From positions 1 to 15,246 of the forward strand of contig JAZNZX010000024.1 of assembly GCA_045595185.1 (NCBI GenBank): 15,246 nt of DNA, given 5' to 3'. This document shows, piece by piece, positions 1 to 6,848 of this stretch. Source of the stretch: Fimenecus sp045595185 (GTDB taxonomy: Bacteria; Bacillota; Clostridia; Oscillospirales; Acutalibacteraceae). Numbering within the stretch: position 1 is the stretch's first letter; each line of letters starts with the position of its first letter. The translations under genes were made by a program, and so were the position numbers. Below the pieces are notes generated by a model, which worked only from the letters and a program-made list of their open reading frames with translations, made no database searches and was not told the DNA's origin.

Positions 1-907
1 CTGCTGAAAGAATTGTTGCAAGTGGGTTTGCTTTCTGCTGACCTGCAATATCAGGTGCAGAACCGTGAATTGGCTCATAAAGTCCCATTTTGCCTGTTGC
101 CAATGATGCAGAAGCGAGCATACCGATTGAACCGCTAATCATTGATGCTTCGTCAGAAAGAATGTCACCGAAAATGTTTGAAGTAACGATAACATCAAAC
201 TGACCGGGGTTACGAACTAACTGCATTGCACAGTTGTCAACATACATATGATTAAGTTCAACTTCAGGATATTCAGCTGACATCTTAATAACTGTTTCTC
301 GCCAAAGTCTTGAGCTTTCAAGAACGTTTGCTTTGTCAACGCTTGTAAGTTTCTTGTTTCTCTTCATAGCCATTTCATAAGCAGTTCTTGCGATTCTTTT
401 AATTTCAGGAACTGAATACATTTCTGTATCGTAAGCAGCAGGGTTGCCGTCAACTTCTTTTCTGCCACGTTCACCGAAGTAGATACCACCTGTAAGCTCA
501 CGAACAATCATAATGTCTAGACCGTCACCGATAATGCTGTCCTTGATAGGTGAAGCTGATTTAAGTGGTTCAAAAATCTTTGCAGGACGAAGATTAGCAT
601 AAAGTCCTAATGCACCACGGATACCTAAAAGACCTGCTTCAGGACGCTGTTTGCCAGGAAGTGTGTCCCACTTTGGGCCACCAACTGCACCAAGGAAAAC
701 ACAGTCAGCATTTTTACAAGCATCAACTGTTTCCTGTGGAAGTGGTTCGCCTGTTGCGTCAATAGCACAACCACCCATAAGCTTATAGTCGTAATTGAAT
801 TTAAATCCGTACTTTTCACCTGTTGCATCAAGCACTTTAAGAGCTTCATCAACGATTTCAGGACCTATTCCGTCACCTTTTAATACTACAATATTATATT
901 CTTTCAT
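1..907 (-). CDS. leuB: 3-isopropylmalate dehydrogenase, 3' end cut by window edge
   Basis: LeuB oxidises and decarboxylates 3-isopropylmalate to 2-oxoisocaproate with NAD+, the third committed step of leucine synthesis, in the cytosol. About 302 of the usual ~355 residues are present; the C-terminus lies beyond base 1. The translation starts MKEYNIVVLKGDGIGPEIV and shows, in order, the family blocks GAVGGPKWD, LLGIRGALGLYANLRPA (substrate arginines), RELTGGIYFG, DKANVLESSRLWRE (catalytic lysine), the metal-site stretch SNIFGDILSDEASM, and GLYEPIHGSAPDIAG near the window edge (NAD+ binding). I chose the ATG at 907-905 because AGAGAGGA lies just upstream inside the end of leuA. Only 2 bases separate it from the leuA stop, so the pair is surely co-transcribed and probably translationally coupled. 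Paralogous isocitrate or tartrate dehydrogenases are less likely given this neighbour and the LeuB-specific motifs. Confidence 0.96.
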   Translation of the reverse strand, partial: MKEYNIVVLKGDGIGPEIVDEALKVLDATGEKYGFKFNYDYKLMGGCAIDATGEPLPQETVDACKNADCVFLGAVGGPKWDTLPGKQRPEAGLLGIRGALGLYANLRPAKIFEPLKSASPIKDSIIGDGLDIMIVRELTGGIYFGERGRKEVDGNPAAYDTEMYSVPEIKRIARTAYEMAMKRNKKLTSVDKANVLESSRLWRETVIKMSAEYPEVELNHMYVDNCAMQLVRNPGQFDVIVTSNIFGDILSDEASMISGSIGMLASASLATGKMGLYEPIHGSAPDIAGQQKANPLATILSA

Positions 908-909
908 AA

Positions 910-2616
910 TTATTTTTCCTCTCTAACAACGTTTGGCATACAACGGTTAACAGCACAAAGAATGCCCTTGATGGATGCATAGTTGATGTTGTGTGAAATG
1001 CCGATACCGAAAACATCCTTGCCCTGTGGGTTTGTGATGTGAATATAGCTGACAGCCTTTGAGTCTGAACCGACTGAAACAGCGTGTTCAGAGTAGTCGA
1101 TAAAGTGATAATCACCAAGACCGATTGAGTTCATAGCCTGACAGAATGCACCGATAGGACCTGATGCAATACCCTCAATCTGTTGTGGTTCGTTGCCATT
1201 GTACTGAATAGTACCGACAAAGTGAACTCGTGACTGTTCTTCTCCGTGTTCTCTTTCTTCAAAGAACTTGTAGCTGAGCAATTTGTAAGGGCCTGTAACA
1301 TTGAGGTATTCCTGCTGGAAGAGTGAATAAACCTCTTCTTTTGCCAGTTCTTTTCCCTTTTCGTCGCAAACCTTCTGAACAATCTTTGAAAATTCAGGAT
1401 GCATAGCCTTTGGCATCTTGTAACCGTACTCTGCCATAATGTATGCAACGCCACCCTTACCTGACTGGCTGTTGATACGGATAATCGGTTCATATTCACG
1501 ACCAACGTCTGCAGGGTCGATAGGTAAATATGGAACTTCCCAGTACTCTGTACCGCTTGTTCTCATGTATTCCTTACCCTTGTTAATCGCATCCTGATGT
1601 GAACCTGAGAATGCTGTGAATACAAGCTCGCCACCGTAAGGCTTTCTTGGGTCAACAGGCATTTTTGTAGTACGCTCAAACATTTCCTTGATTTCGTTCA
1701 TATTTGAGAAATCAAGTCCCGGGTCAATACCCTGTGTGTACATATTAAGAGCAAGAGTAACAATGTCAACATTACCTGTTCTTTCACCGTTACCGAAAAG
1801 AGTACCTTCAATTCTGTCAGCACCTGCTAAAAGACCAAGCTCGGCAGCAGCAACAGCAGTACCTCTGTCGTTATGAGGATGCAAGCTGATGATTGCATTT
1901 TCACGATTCTTAAGCTTGCGACAGAAATATTCAATCTGGTCAGCGTGACCGTTTGGAGTACTACCCTCAACAGTTGCAGGAAGATTAAGAATAATCTTGT
2001 TATTCTCGTTAATGTCAAGTGCTTCCATTACCTTTTCACAAATCAGAACAGCATTGTCCATTTCTGTGCCTGAAAAGCTTTCAGGTGAATATTCATAACG
2101 AATGTTTACATCTTTCTGTGATTTAAGTTCGTCAGTAAGCTCTTTGATGAGCTTAGCACCCTGAACAGCAATATCAATAACACCGTCCATATCTTTCTTG
2201 AAAACAACTTTTCTCTGGAGAGTTGAAGTTGAGTTGTAGAAATGAATAATTACATTTTTAGCACCGTCAATAGCCTCAAATGTCTTTCTGATAAGGTGTT
2301 CACGACTTTGAACAAGAACCTGAATTGTAACATCGTCAGGAATCAGGTTCTTTTCAATAAGAGTACGAAGAATTTCGTATTCAGTTTCGGATGCTGATGG
2401 GAAACCGACTTCGATTTCCTTGAATCCGATTTTAACAAGAGTTTTGAAATATTCGATTTTTTCCTGAAGATTCATTGGGTCAATAAGTGCCTGATTACCG
2501 TCACGAAGGTCAACAGAGCACCATATTGGTGGCTTTTCAATGGTTTTTGACGGCCATTGTCTGTCAGGAATGTTGATTGGTTCAAATGGGATGTATTTTT
2601 GGCATCCTTGTTTCAT
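910..2616 (-). CDS. leuA: 2-isopropylmalate synthase, type 2
   Basis: LeuA condenses 2-oxoisovalerate with acetyl-CoA to 2-isopropylmalate, the first step of leucine synthesis and usually the feedback-inhibited one. The 568-residue product has the type 2 N-terminal extension (residues ~1-30, rich in P/W), then the HMGL-like TIM barrel with SVDLRDGNQAL (R38, D39), the metal-binding HPHND block (H246, H248) and FGNGERTGN (N282). A C-terminal region of ~170 residues fits the leucine-sensing regulatory domain. I place the start at the ATG at 2616-2614, since GGAGG lies 8 bases upstream (2625-2629). An in-frame TTG at 2631 would put the SD inside the coding sequence and is less likely. The gene follows a T-box leader and is followed after 2 bases by leuB. 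The family call is firm. Leucine inhibition is inferred from the family. Confidence 0.96.
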   Translation of the reverse strand: MKQGCQKYIPFEPINIPDRQWPSKTIEKPPIWCSVDLRDGNQALIDPMNLQEKIEYFKTLVKIGFKEIEVGFPSASETEYEILRTLIEKNLIPDDVTIQVLVQSREHLIRKTFEAIDGAKNVIIHFYNSTSTLQRKVVFKKDMDGVIDIAVQGAKLIKELTDELKSQKDVNIRYEYSPESFSGTEMDNAVLICEKVMEALDINENNKIILNLPATVEGSTPNGHADQIEYFCRKLKNRENAIISLHPHNDRGTAVAAAELGLLAGADRIEGTLFGNGERTGNVDIVTLALNMYTQGIDPGLDFSNMNEIKEMFERTTKMPVDPRKPYGGELVFTAFSGSHQDAINKGKEYMRTSGTEYWEVPYLPIDPADVGREYEPIIRINSQSGKGGVAYIMAEYGYKMPKAMHPEFSKIVQKVCDEKGKELAKEEVYSLFQQEYLNVTGPYKLLSYKFFEEREHGEEQSRVHFVGTIQYNGNEPQQIEGIASGPIGAFCQAMNSIGLGDYHFIDYSEHAVSVGSDSKAVSYIHITNPQGKDVFGIGISHNINYASIKGILCAVNRCMPNVVREEK

Positions 2617-2629
2617 AAATTCTACCTCC

Positions 2630-2669
2630 AAAATAAAAAACGCCCTCTATCAATACATTGATAGGGACG
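2630..2669 (-). terminator. T-box regulated intrinsic terminator before leuA
   Basis: On the minus strand the arms CGTCCCTATCAAT and ATTGATAGAGGGCG form a long stem with a tiny loop and one bulge (2669-2641), followed directly by TTTTTTATTTT (2640-2630). The U tract ends right at the leuA Shine-Dalgarno. The terminator is mutually exclusive with the antiterminator formed by the T-box sequence just upstream. Confidence 0.9.
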
Positions 2670-2905
2670 ATGGAAAAAATCTACCGTGGTACCACCCTAA
2701 TTCATCGGTAAAAACCGACCTTAACGACTTCAAACAAAGTCCGACTTTATAACGGGGTCAACCGTCACAGGCTATGATTTCACCTGTGCAACTCCGAAAC
2801 GAGTTATACACATAAACACTGTGTTGCCTTTCACCAAACGGCAACTCTCTGAAAGCGAGTGAATTATGTCTTGTTTTCTTCACTGTTTTTGATAGGGGCT
2901 ATTTG
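2633..2905 (-). promoter_or_regulatory. T-box riboswitch leader of leuA, probably tRNA-Leu
   Basis: Read on the minus strand, the leader carries the hallmark T-box sequence AGGGTGGTACCACGG (2698-2684), whose TGG pairs with the CCA end of uncharged tRNA. It is followed by a terminator hairpin. Upstream, a Stem I can be drawn: ACATAA pairs with TTATGT, CACT with AGTG and TTGCC with GGCAA, with the conserved AGAGAG-type internal loop between them. A small hairpin CACAGG/CCTGTG lies between Stem I and the antiterminator. A CTC (Leu) triplet in TATAACTCG (2803-2801) sits where the specifier is expected, but I could not fold the leader, so the codon is a proposal. Known mechanism: uncharged tRNA stabilises the antiterminator and lets leuAB be transcribed under leucine starvation. 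Confidence 0.93.
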
Positions 2906-2916
2906 ATTTGTGTTAT

Positions 2917-2945
2917 ATTTTATAGTATTTTTCTCATTTTGTCAA
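2917..2945 (-). promoter_or_regulatory. Predicted sigma-A promoter of leuAB
   Basis: On the minus strand, TTGACA (2945-2940, perfect -35) is followed after 17 bases by TAAAAT (2922-2917, 5 of 6 to the -10 consensus). It lies just upstream of the T-box leader, as expected for an attenuated transcript starting near 2910. Sequence match only; no start site was mapped. Confidence 0.75.
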
Positions 2946-2982
2946 TATACAAATATAAGCCATTAAATATAGTTTGTAATAC

Positions 2983-3011
2983 TTGAAATAATTGTCAAAA
3001 AATGTTAATAT
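2983..3011 (+). promoter_or_regulatory. Predicted promoter of the lipase-like gene, overlapped by a palindrome
   Basis: TTGAAA (2983-2988, 5 of 6) and TAATAT (3006-3011, 4 of 6) are 17 bases apart, with the lipase-like ATG 53 bases further on. A perfect inverted repeat, ATGTTAA-TATT-TTAACAT (3002-3019), covers the -10 box and could be an operator. The region is very AT-rich, so chance matches are possible. It faces away from the leuA promoter, making the two units divergent. Confidence 0.45.
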
Positions 3012-3064
3012 TTTAACATAAAAAGGAAAAATGTTCATTTTTAAAGAAAATATGGGGTGAAATT

Positions 3065-4237
3065 ATGGAAAACAAGAAATTGAAGTATCCTATAATTTTC
3101 GTCCACGGTATGTTCGGTTGGGGTGAAAATGAGGGTATAAACAAAAAAATGCCTTATTGGGGAGCAACCACAGGAAGTCTCACTGATTTTCTCAATGAAC
3201 AGGGCTATGAGTGTTATGCGGCATCCGTAGGGCCTATTTCATCGGCGTGGGACCAGGCTTGTCAGTTGTATGCACAGCTTATGGGTACAACCGTCGATTA
3301 CGGTGAAGCTCATGCTAAAAGACACGACCATAAGCGATTTGGCAGAACCTATGCAAAGCCTTTGTTTGAAGGCTGGAGCAAGGAGAAAAAGGTTCATCTT
3401 ATCGGCCACAGCTTCGGTGGACTTTGTATCCGTGTGTTATCGCATCTTTTGGCATACGGTGACCCTCGGGAAGTGGCTGTGACAGGTGAGGAAACCTCTG
3501 AGCTTTTTAAGGGTGGTCACGCCGATTTAATTTACAGTCTTAGTGCAATCTGTTCTCCGTTAGGTGTGATAGATACATACGAGGTTGCTGAAAAGTATAA
3601 GCTTTTGCGACCTATAAGAGCAGGTGTTGTTTTTTATTCCTGTGCTATGGGTCGTTCACCGTTGAACGGTAATGCGGTTGATTTTCATCTGGAGCATTTC
3701 GGACTTACAAATTCTCCGGGACAAAAGGATACAGAATCAGGTCATCAGGCGCGAAAGCTTGTGAGAAAGCAGTATAAAGAAACTGATGATAATATTGTTT
3801 TCGGTCTTTCGCCGAAAGGAATTGAAAAGCTCAATAATATGGTGGAAATTGTTCCGAGTATTTATTATTTTTCATTCCCGTTCAATGCAGTTGAGTATGA
3901 CGGAAACAAGAAAAAAGAAATGGCAAGAAAAACTGACCTTCCTTTAATGCATCTTACATCATTCCTTTTGCTTCACAATTCAAGGCAAAAGGGAATAGAC
4001 AACAGTGGCGGTAATGATGGTCTTGTTGATGTTATTGCTGCCTGCTCACCACCTGACGAGCCAAGTGTTCAATATTCTGAGGGCATGGATTACGAACCGG
4101 GAATATGGAATGTTATGCCTGTTCGGGCAGGTGACCACGGAACAGCAATCGGACTTTTAGCCGATAAGGATGAAACACAGAAATTCTATCTAAGTATTAT
4201 GGAACTTTTAAGCAGAATCGAGTCAAAAGAACAGTAA
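3065..4237 (+). CDS. Lipase-like alpha/beta hydrolase, zinc-binding family I.5 type, no signal peptide
   Basis: This 390-residue protein resembles the Geobacillus/Staphylococcus lipases that hydrolyse triacylglycerols or other esters. Visible motifs in order: the oxyanion strand-loop IIFVHGMFGWG (residues 10-20); a zinc-site region with D63 in SSAWDQAC and H83/H89 in VDYGEAHAKRHDHKRFGRTY; the nucleophile elbow GHSFGG (Ser116; well-studied relatives have xHSQGG); an acidic D241/D242 that may complete the zinc site; GGNDGLVD (Asp318) and AGDHG (His358), completing the Ser-Asp-His triad. The enzyme looks intact. Unlike the characterised secreted relatives it begins directly with the catalytic domain and has no signal peptide, so it is probably cytosolic. 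The ATG at 3065 is preceded by GGGGTGA. The next gene begins 72 bases after the stop with no terminator between them. Family confidence is high; the natural substrate is unknown. Confidence 0.88.
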   Translation: MENKKLKYPIIFVHGMFGWGENEGINKKMPYWGATTGSLTDFLNEQGYECYAASVGPISSAWDQACQLYAQLMGTTVDYGEAHAKRHDHKRFGRTYAKPLFEGWSKEKKVHLIGHSFGGLCIRVLSHLLAYGDPREVAVTGEETSELFKGGHADLIYSLSAICSPLGVIDTYEVAEKYKLLRPIRAGVVFYSCAMGRSPLNGNAVDFHLEHFGLTNSPGQKDTESGHQARKLVRKQYKETDDNIVFGLSPKGIEKLNNMVEIVPSIYYFSFPFNAVEYDGNKKKEMARKTDLPLMHLTSFLLLHNSRQKGIDNSGGNDGLVDVIAACSPPDEPSVQYSEGMDYEPGIWNVMPVRAGDHGTAIGLLADKDETQKFYLSIMELLSRIESKEQ

Positions 4238-4250
4238 AGTAAATTTATTG

Positions 4251-4279
4251 TTGATTTTGCTACAGAAAAATGTTTTAAT
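4251..4279 (+). promoter_or_regulatory. Possible promoter of the membrane-protein pair
   Basis: TTGATT (4251-4256) and TTTAAT (4274-4279, 5 of 6) have a 17-base spacer, and a coding start follows 30 bases downstream. The -35 context TTGATTTTG is identical to that in the predicted iolJ promoter. No terminator separates this site from the lipase-like gene, so readthrough may also supply transcription. Confidence 0.4.
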
Positions 4280-4309
4280 ATACCTATATTGTTTTAGGAG
4301 ATGAATGAT

Positions 4310-5134
4310 ATGGACTTTAAAGAGAGCACCGGGTTATACCTGATTGCCGGTGGCGTTATCGCCTTTGTCCTTTTACAGTCACTTTTCTTCCTTGTGAAAG
4401 CATGGAAACAAGGTGAAAAATTAGGAATTGACAAGAAAAAATTACGCAATGCAGTTACATCAAGTGCAGTTTTTACAATTCCGTCAGCATTGTCAGTTCT
4501 TGCTACGGTTATTGTTCTTGCACCGTCATTGGGGCTTGTAATTCCTTGGGTAAGATTGTCTGTTCTCGGTAATCTGCTTTATGAAACAAAGGCAGCAGGT
4601 GACGCTATGAGTGCGTTAGGTCAGGATGGCGGTATTTCCTCCACAATTACTGACCCTGCAATTTTTGCCGGTGTCGCATGGGTTATGACTATCGGTATTT
4701 GTTTCTCACTTGTTATTTTGCCTTTTGTTGCAAAGCCATTACATAAGAAAATGCTGAAGTTGGGCAAAAAAGATGAAGCGACAGAAGAAACAGGCGAAAA
4801 GAAAGAGAAAAAATCAGGCGGTATAGCAGGCTTTATCGACCTTTTGACACCTGCTGTATTTATCGGTCTTATCGGTGCATTCGTTGCTCGTGCGATTGCA
4901 GGTAAGGGTAAGCCCGAAACATTTGGTGACGGTGCAGGTATCGTATCAGTAATTACGCTTGTAGTTGCAGTTGTTGCTTCTTTGGTGCTTGAAAAAATTG
5001 CAGCTAAGTTTAAGCTCACTTGGCTTGAACCGTTTGTTATGCCTATCGGTATGGTTATTGCATTGGTGGCAGCAGTTGTTGCGTATAATGTATTATTGCC
5101 GTTCGGACTTGCTGAATTTGAATGGAGGGGTTAA
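4310..5134 (+). CDS. DUF5058-like integral membrane protein, function unknown
   Basis: The product (274 residues) is almost wholly hydrophobic, with about seven likely membrane spans near residues 9-29, 52-70, 72-90, 117-139, 173-197, 210-229 and 241-264. One strongly charged loop (144-169, rich in K and E) is probably cytosolic. I recognise it as resembling the DUF5058 family of Clostridia, from memory rather than a search; no biochemical role is known to me. There is an ATG at 4301, but AGGAG (4296-4300) abuts it directly. The in-frame ATG at 4310 lies 9 bases from that SD and is the better start. The stop is 2 bases before the next membrane gene, so the two products likely form a complex, perhaps a two-subunit transporter. 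The transporter idea is inference only. Confidence 0.72.
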   Translation: MDFKESTGLYLIAGGVIAFVLLQSLFFLVKAWKQGEKLGIDKKKLRNAVTSSAVFTIPSALSVLATVIVLAPSLGLVIPWVRLSVLGNLLYETKAAGDAMSALGQDGGISSTITDPAIFAGVAWVMTIGICFSLVILPFVAKPLHKKMLKLGKKDEATEETGEKKEKKSGGIAGFIDLLTPAVFIGLIGAFVARAIAGKGKPETFGDGAGIVSVITLVVAVVASLVLEKIAAKFKLTWLEPFVMPIGMVIALVAAVVAYNVLLPFGLAEFEWRG

Positions 5135-5136
5135 TT

Positions 5137-5808
5137 ATGAAAAAGAAAAATACAGAAAAATCATATTTTGACCGTGTCCATGCCTGGGGTAGAGTTTCAA
5201 GTATTACAGCGTTGTGCGTAATGATTATGTTCCCGCTTTCAATTTGCTTGTATCTGGATGTGTGGCCATCATTCAGCGGTGTTATGTCAGGTCTTTTAAA
5301 GCTTATTCCGCTTTATTGGTCACTTGCAGTTATTGAAGTGCTTATCTATACACCAATGCTTGGCGCAGGCGGTACATACCTTTCATTCGTAACAGGTAAT
5401 ATTACAAACCTTAAGCTTCCTTGTGCAATCGGTGCTATGGAAAATGCAAAGGTTAAGGCAAACAGTGAAGAGGGCGAAGTAATTTCAACAATCGCCATTG
5501 CTACATCTTCAATCGTTACAACTGTAATTATCGCAATCGGTGTATTGGTGTTTAAGCCATTTCTTCCATCATTTACAAGCAGTGAACTTTTAATGCCTGC
5601 GTTCAAACAGGTTCAGCCTGCACTTTTCGGTGCTTTGGCAGCAGGATATTTCTCAAAGCATTGGAAGATTTCAATTTTCCCGATTCTTGTAATGCTTGGC
5701 GTATTGCTTGTTGCTCCTACACTTGATGCAGGTACACTTCTTATTCCTGGTATTATCGCATCTGTTGTTGGTGCATTCGCAATGTGGAAGCTCAAATGGG
5801 TTAAATAA
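5137..5808 (+). CDS. Small polytopic membrane protein, partner of the DUF5058-like protein
   Basis: I cannot assign a function to this 223-residue membrane protein. After a basic N-terminus (MKKKNTEKS) it has five or six likely spans, around residues 21-42, 56-76, 118-140, 158-173, 177-193 and 199-217. A glycine-rich, conserved-looking stretch LGAGGTYLSFVTGNITNLK (75-93) is followed by a charged loop (101-116, ENAKVKANSEEGE) that could be a gating or substrate loop. I chose the ATG at 5137 because GGAGGGG (5124-5130) lies 6 bases upstream; an ATG at 5122 would place the SD inside the gene. It begins 2 bases after the preceding gene and ends at a strong terminator, so the two genes form a closed module. 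A role as a transporter or channel subunit is plausible but unproven. Confidence 0.7.
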   Translation: MKKKNTEKSYFDRVHAWGRVSSITALCVMIMFPLSICLYLDVWPSFSGVMSGLLKLIPLYWSLAVIEVLIYTPMLGAGGTYLSFVTGNITNLKLPCAIGAMENAKVKANSEEGEVISTIAIATSSIVTTVIIAIGVLVFKPFLPSFTSSELLMPAFKQVQPALFGALAAGYFSKHWKISIFPILVMLGVLLVAPTLDAGTLLIPGIIASVVGAFAMWKLKWVK

Positions 5809-5848
5809 TTTGTAACCACTTCTTAAAATTTGATTATTAAAATAATAA

Positions 5849-5886
5849 ACAGTCTGTTCACAATGGTGTGAACGGACTGTTTTTTG
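5849..5886 (+). terminator. Strong intrinsic terminator after the membrane-protein pair
   Basis: A 14-bp stem, ACAGTCTGTTCACA (5849-5862) with TGTGAACGGACTGT (5867-5880) and a single G-U pair, closes a 4-base loop and is followed by a T tract. It separates the upstream units from the inositol operon. The A residues preceding the stem could make it work in both directions. Confidence 0.93.
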
Positions 5887-5930
5887 TTAAAGTGCATATA
5901 AAATTACTACTATTTTTTACCTGTAAAACA

Positions 5931-5959
5931 TTGATTTTGTCGCTGTAAAGTGTTACAAT
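5931..5959 (+). promoter_or_regulatory. Predicted promoter of the inositol operon
   Basis: TTGATT (5931-5936, 4 of 6) and TACAAT (5954-5959, 5 of 6) are 17 bases apart, 37 bases before the iolJ ATG and just after the terminator. It is the only convincing promoter seen for the operon, whose genes otherwise follow each other without an evident terminator. Confidence 0.6.
5944..5957 (+). promoter_or_regulatory. cre/LacI-like palindrome overlapping the iolJ -10 box
   Basis: TGTAA-AGTG-TTACA is a perfect 5-bp inverted repeat on a 4-base centre. The arms match the outer part of CcpA/LacI-family operators (TGTAA..CG..TTACA), but the centre lacks the usual CG. A repressor bound here would cover the -10 box. 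Whether CcpA, another LacI-type protein or nothing binds is open. Confidence 0.4.
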
Positions 5960-5996
5960 AAATTGATTATAACAAAATGGATTGGAGTGTGCTTTT

Positions 5997-6836
5997 ATGG
6001 CGTTAGTTCCAATGAAAAAACTGCTTGATTATGCTGAGAAGAATAACATTGCAGTTGGTGCGTTCAGTGTAGGTAATATGGAGATGGTTATGGGTGCTGT
6101 GGCTGCTGCCGAAGAACTCAATATGCCCATAATTCTTCAGATTGCAGAATGCAGACTTAAAAATTCACCACTTGAACTTATGGGACCAATGATGATTTCT
6201 GCCGCAAAGAATTCAAAGGTTGATATTGCAGTTCACCTTGACCATGGTCTTAAGATTGAAACGGTACAAAAGGCACTTGAGCTTGGGTTTACTTCCGTAA
6301 TGTTTGACGGTTCAACACTTCCTTTGGAAGAAAACATCAAGGCAGTAAAAACAGTTCGTAAGCTCGCTGATGAATTAGGTGCAACGGTTGAGGCTGAATT
6401 AGGTGTTGTCGGCGGTAATGAGGGCGACGGTGCAGCACACGAAATCAAATGTACAAATCCTGACGACGCAAAGCTTTTCTGTGACGAAACAGGCGTTGAT
6501 GCGTTGGCTGTGGCAATCGGAAACGCACACGGGAATTATCCTGCTTTGCCAAGTCTTCGATATGATGTTCTTGACGATATTAACAAGATGGTGGATACAC
6601 CGCTTGTGCTTCACGGTGGAACAGGAATAACAGACGAAATGTTCCAACAGACAATTATGCTTGGTGTCCGTAAAATCAATATTGCAACCGCAAGCTTTGA
6701 CAATCTTGCAAGACACGCTCTTGAATACTGCAAGCCTCTTGAAAAGGCAAACTATTTTGACCTTAGTCGTGCAGAGGTTATCGGTGTATATGAAAATGTG
6801 AAAAGACATATAAAAGTATTTTCTTTTATGGAATAA
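5997..6836 (+). CDS. iolJ: Class II aldolase of the inositol pathway (6-phospho-5-dehydro-2-deoxygluconate aldolase)
   Basis: In this setting the enzyme should split 6-phospho-5-dehydro-2-deoxy-D-gluconate into DHAP and malonate semialdehyde. The 279-residue TIM barrel belongs to the zinc-dependent class II fructose-bisphosphate/tagatose/IolJ aldolases. Visible sites are VHLDHG (catalytic D82, zinc ligand H83), AELGVVGGNEGDG (134-145), AIGNAHGNYP (zinc ligand H178) and LVLHGGTG (zinc ligand H206 plus phosphate-binding glycines). The start MALVPMKKLL at 5997 has GGAG 9 bases upstream; an upstream in-frame ATG at 5982 lacks an SD. iolC follows 12 bases after the stop. Sequence alone hardly separates IolJ from FbaA-type aldolases, so the specific call rests on the neighbouring iolC, B, D, E, A and G. 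Confidence 0.88.
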   Translation: MALVPMKKLLDYAEKNNIAVGAFSVGNMEMVMGAVAAAEELNMPIILQIAECRLKNSPLELMGPMMISAAKNSKVDIAVHLDHGLKIETVQKALELGFTSVMFDGSTLPLEENIKAVKTVRKLADELGATVEAELGVVGGNEGDGAAHEIKCTNPDDAKLFCDETGVDALAVAIGNAHGNYPALPSLRYDVLDDINKMVDTPLVLHGGTGITDEMFQQTIMLGVRKINIATASFDNLARHALEYCKPLEKANYFDLSRAEVIGVYENVKRHIKVFSFME

Positions 6837-6848
6837 AGGAGAGTTATT

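Noticed and set aside
4621..5019. A 132-codon open frame on the minus strand opposite the DUF5058-like gene
   Set aside because: It is antisense to a well-supported membrane protein gene with a good SD, has no SD of its own, and its composition mirrors the hydrophobic codons of the plus strand.
5982..5999. Alternative upstream start of iolJ at 5982
   Set aside because: The GGAG at 5984-5987 would fall inside the coding sequence; the ATG at 5997 has the correct spacing and gives a normal class II aldolase N-terminus.
6399..6809. A 136-codon minus-strand open frame rich in Cys and Ile inside iolJ
   Set aside because: It lies entirely opposite a conserved aldolase with intact motifs, with no SD or recognisable domain.
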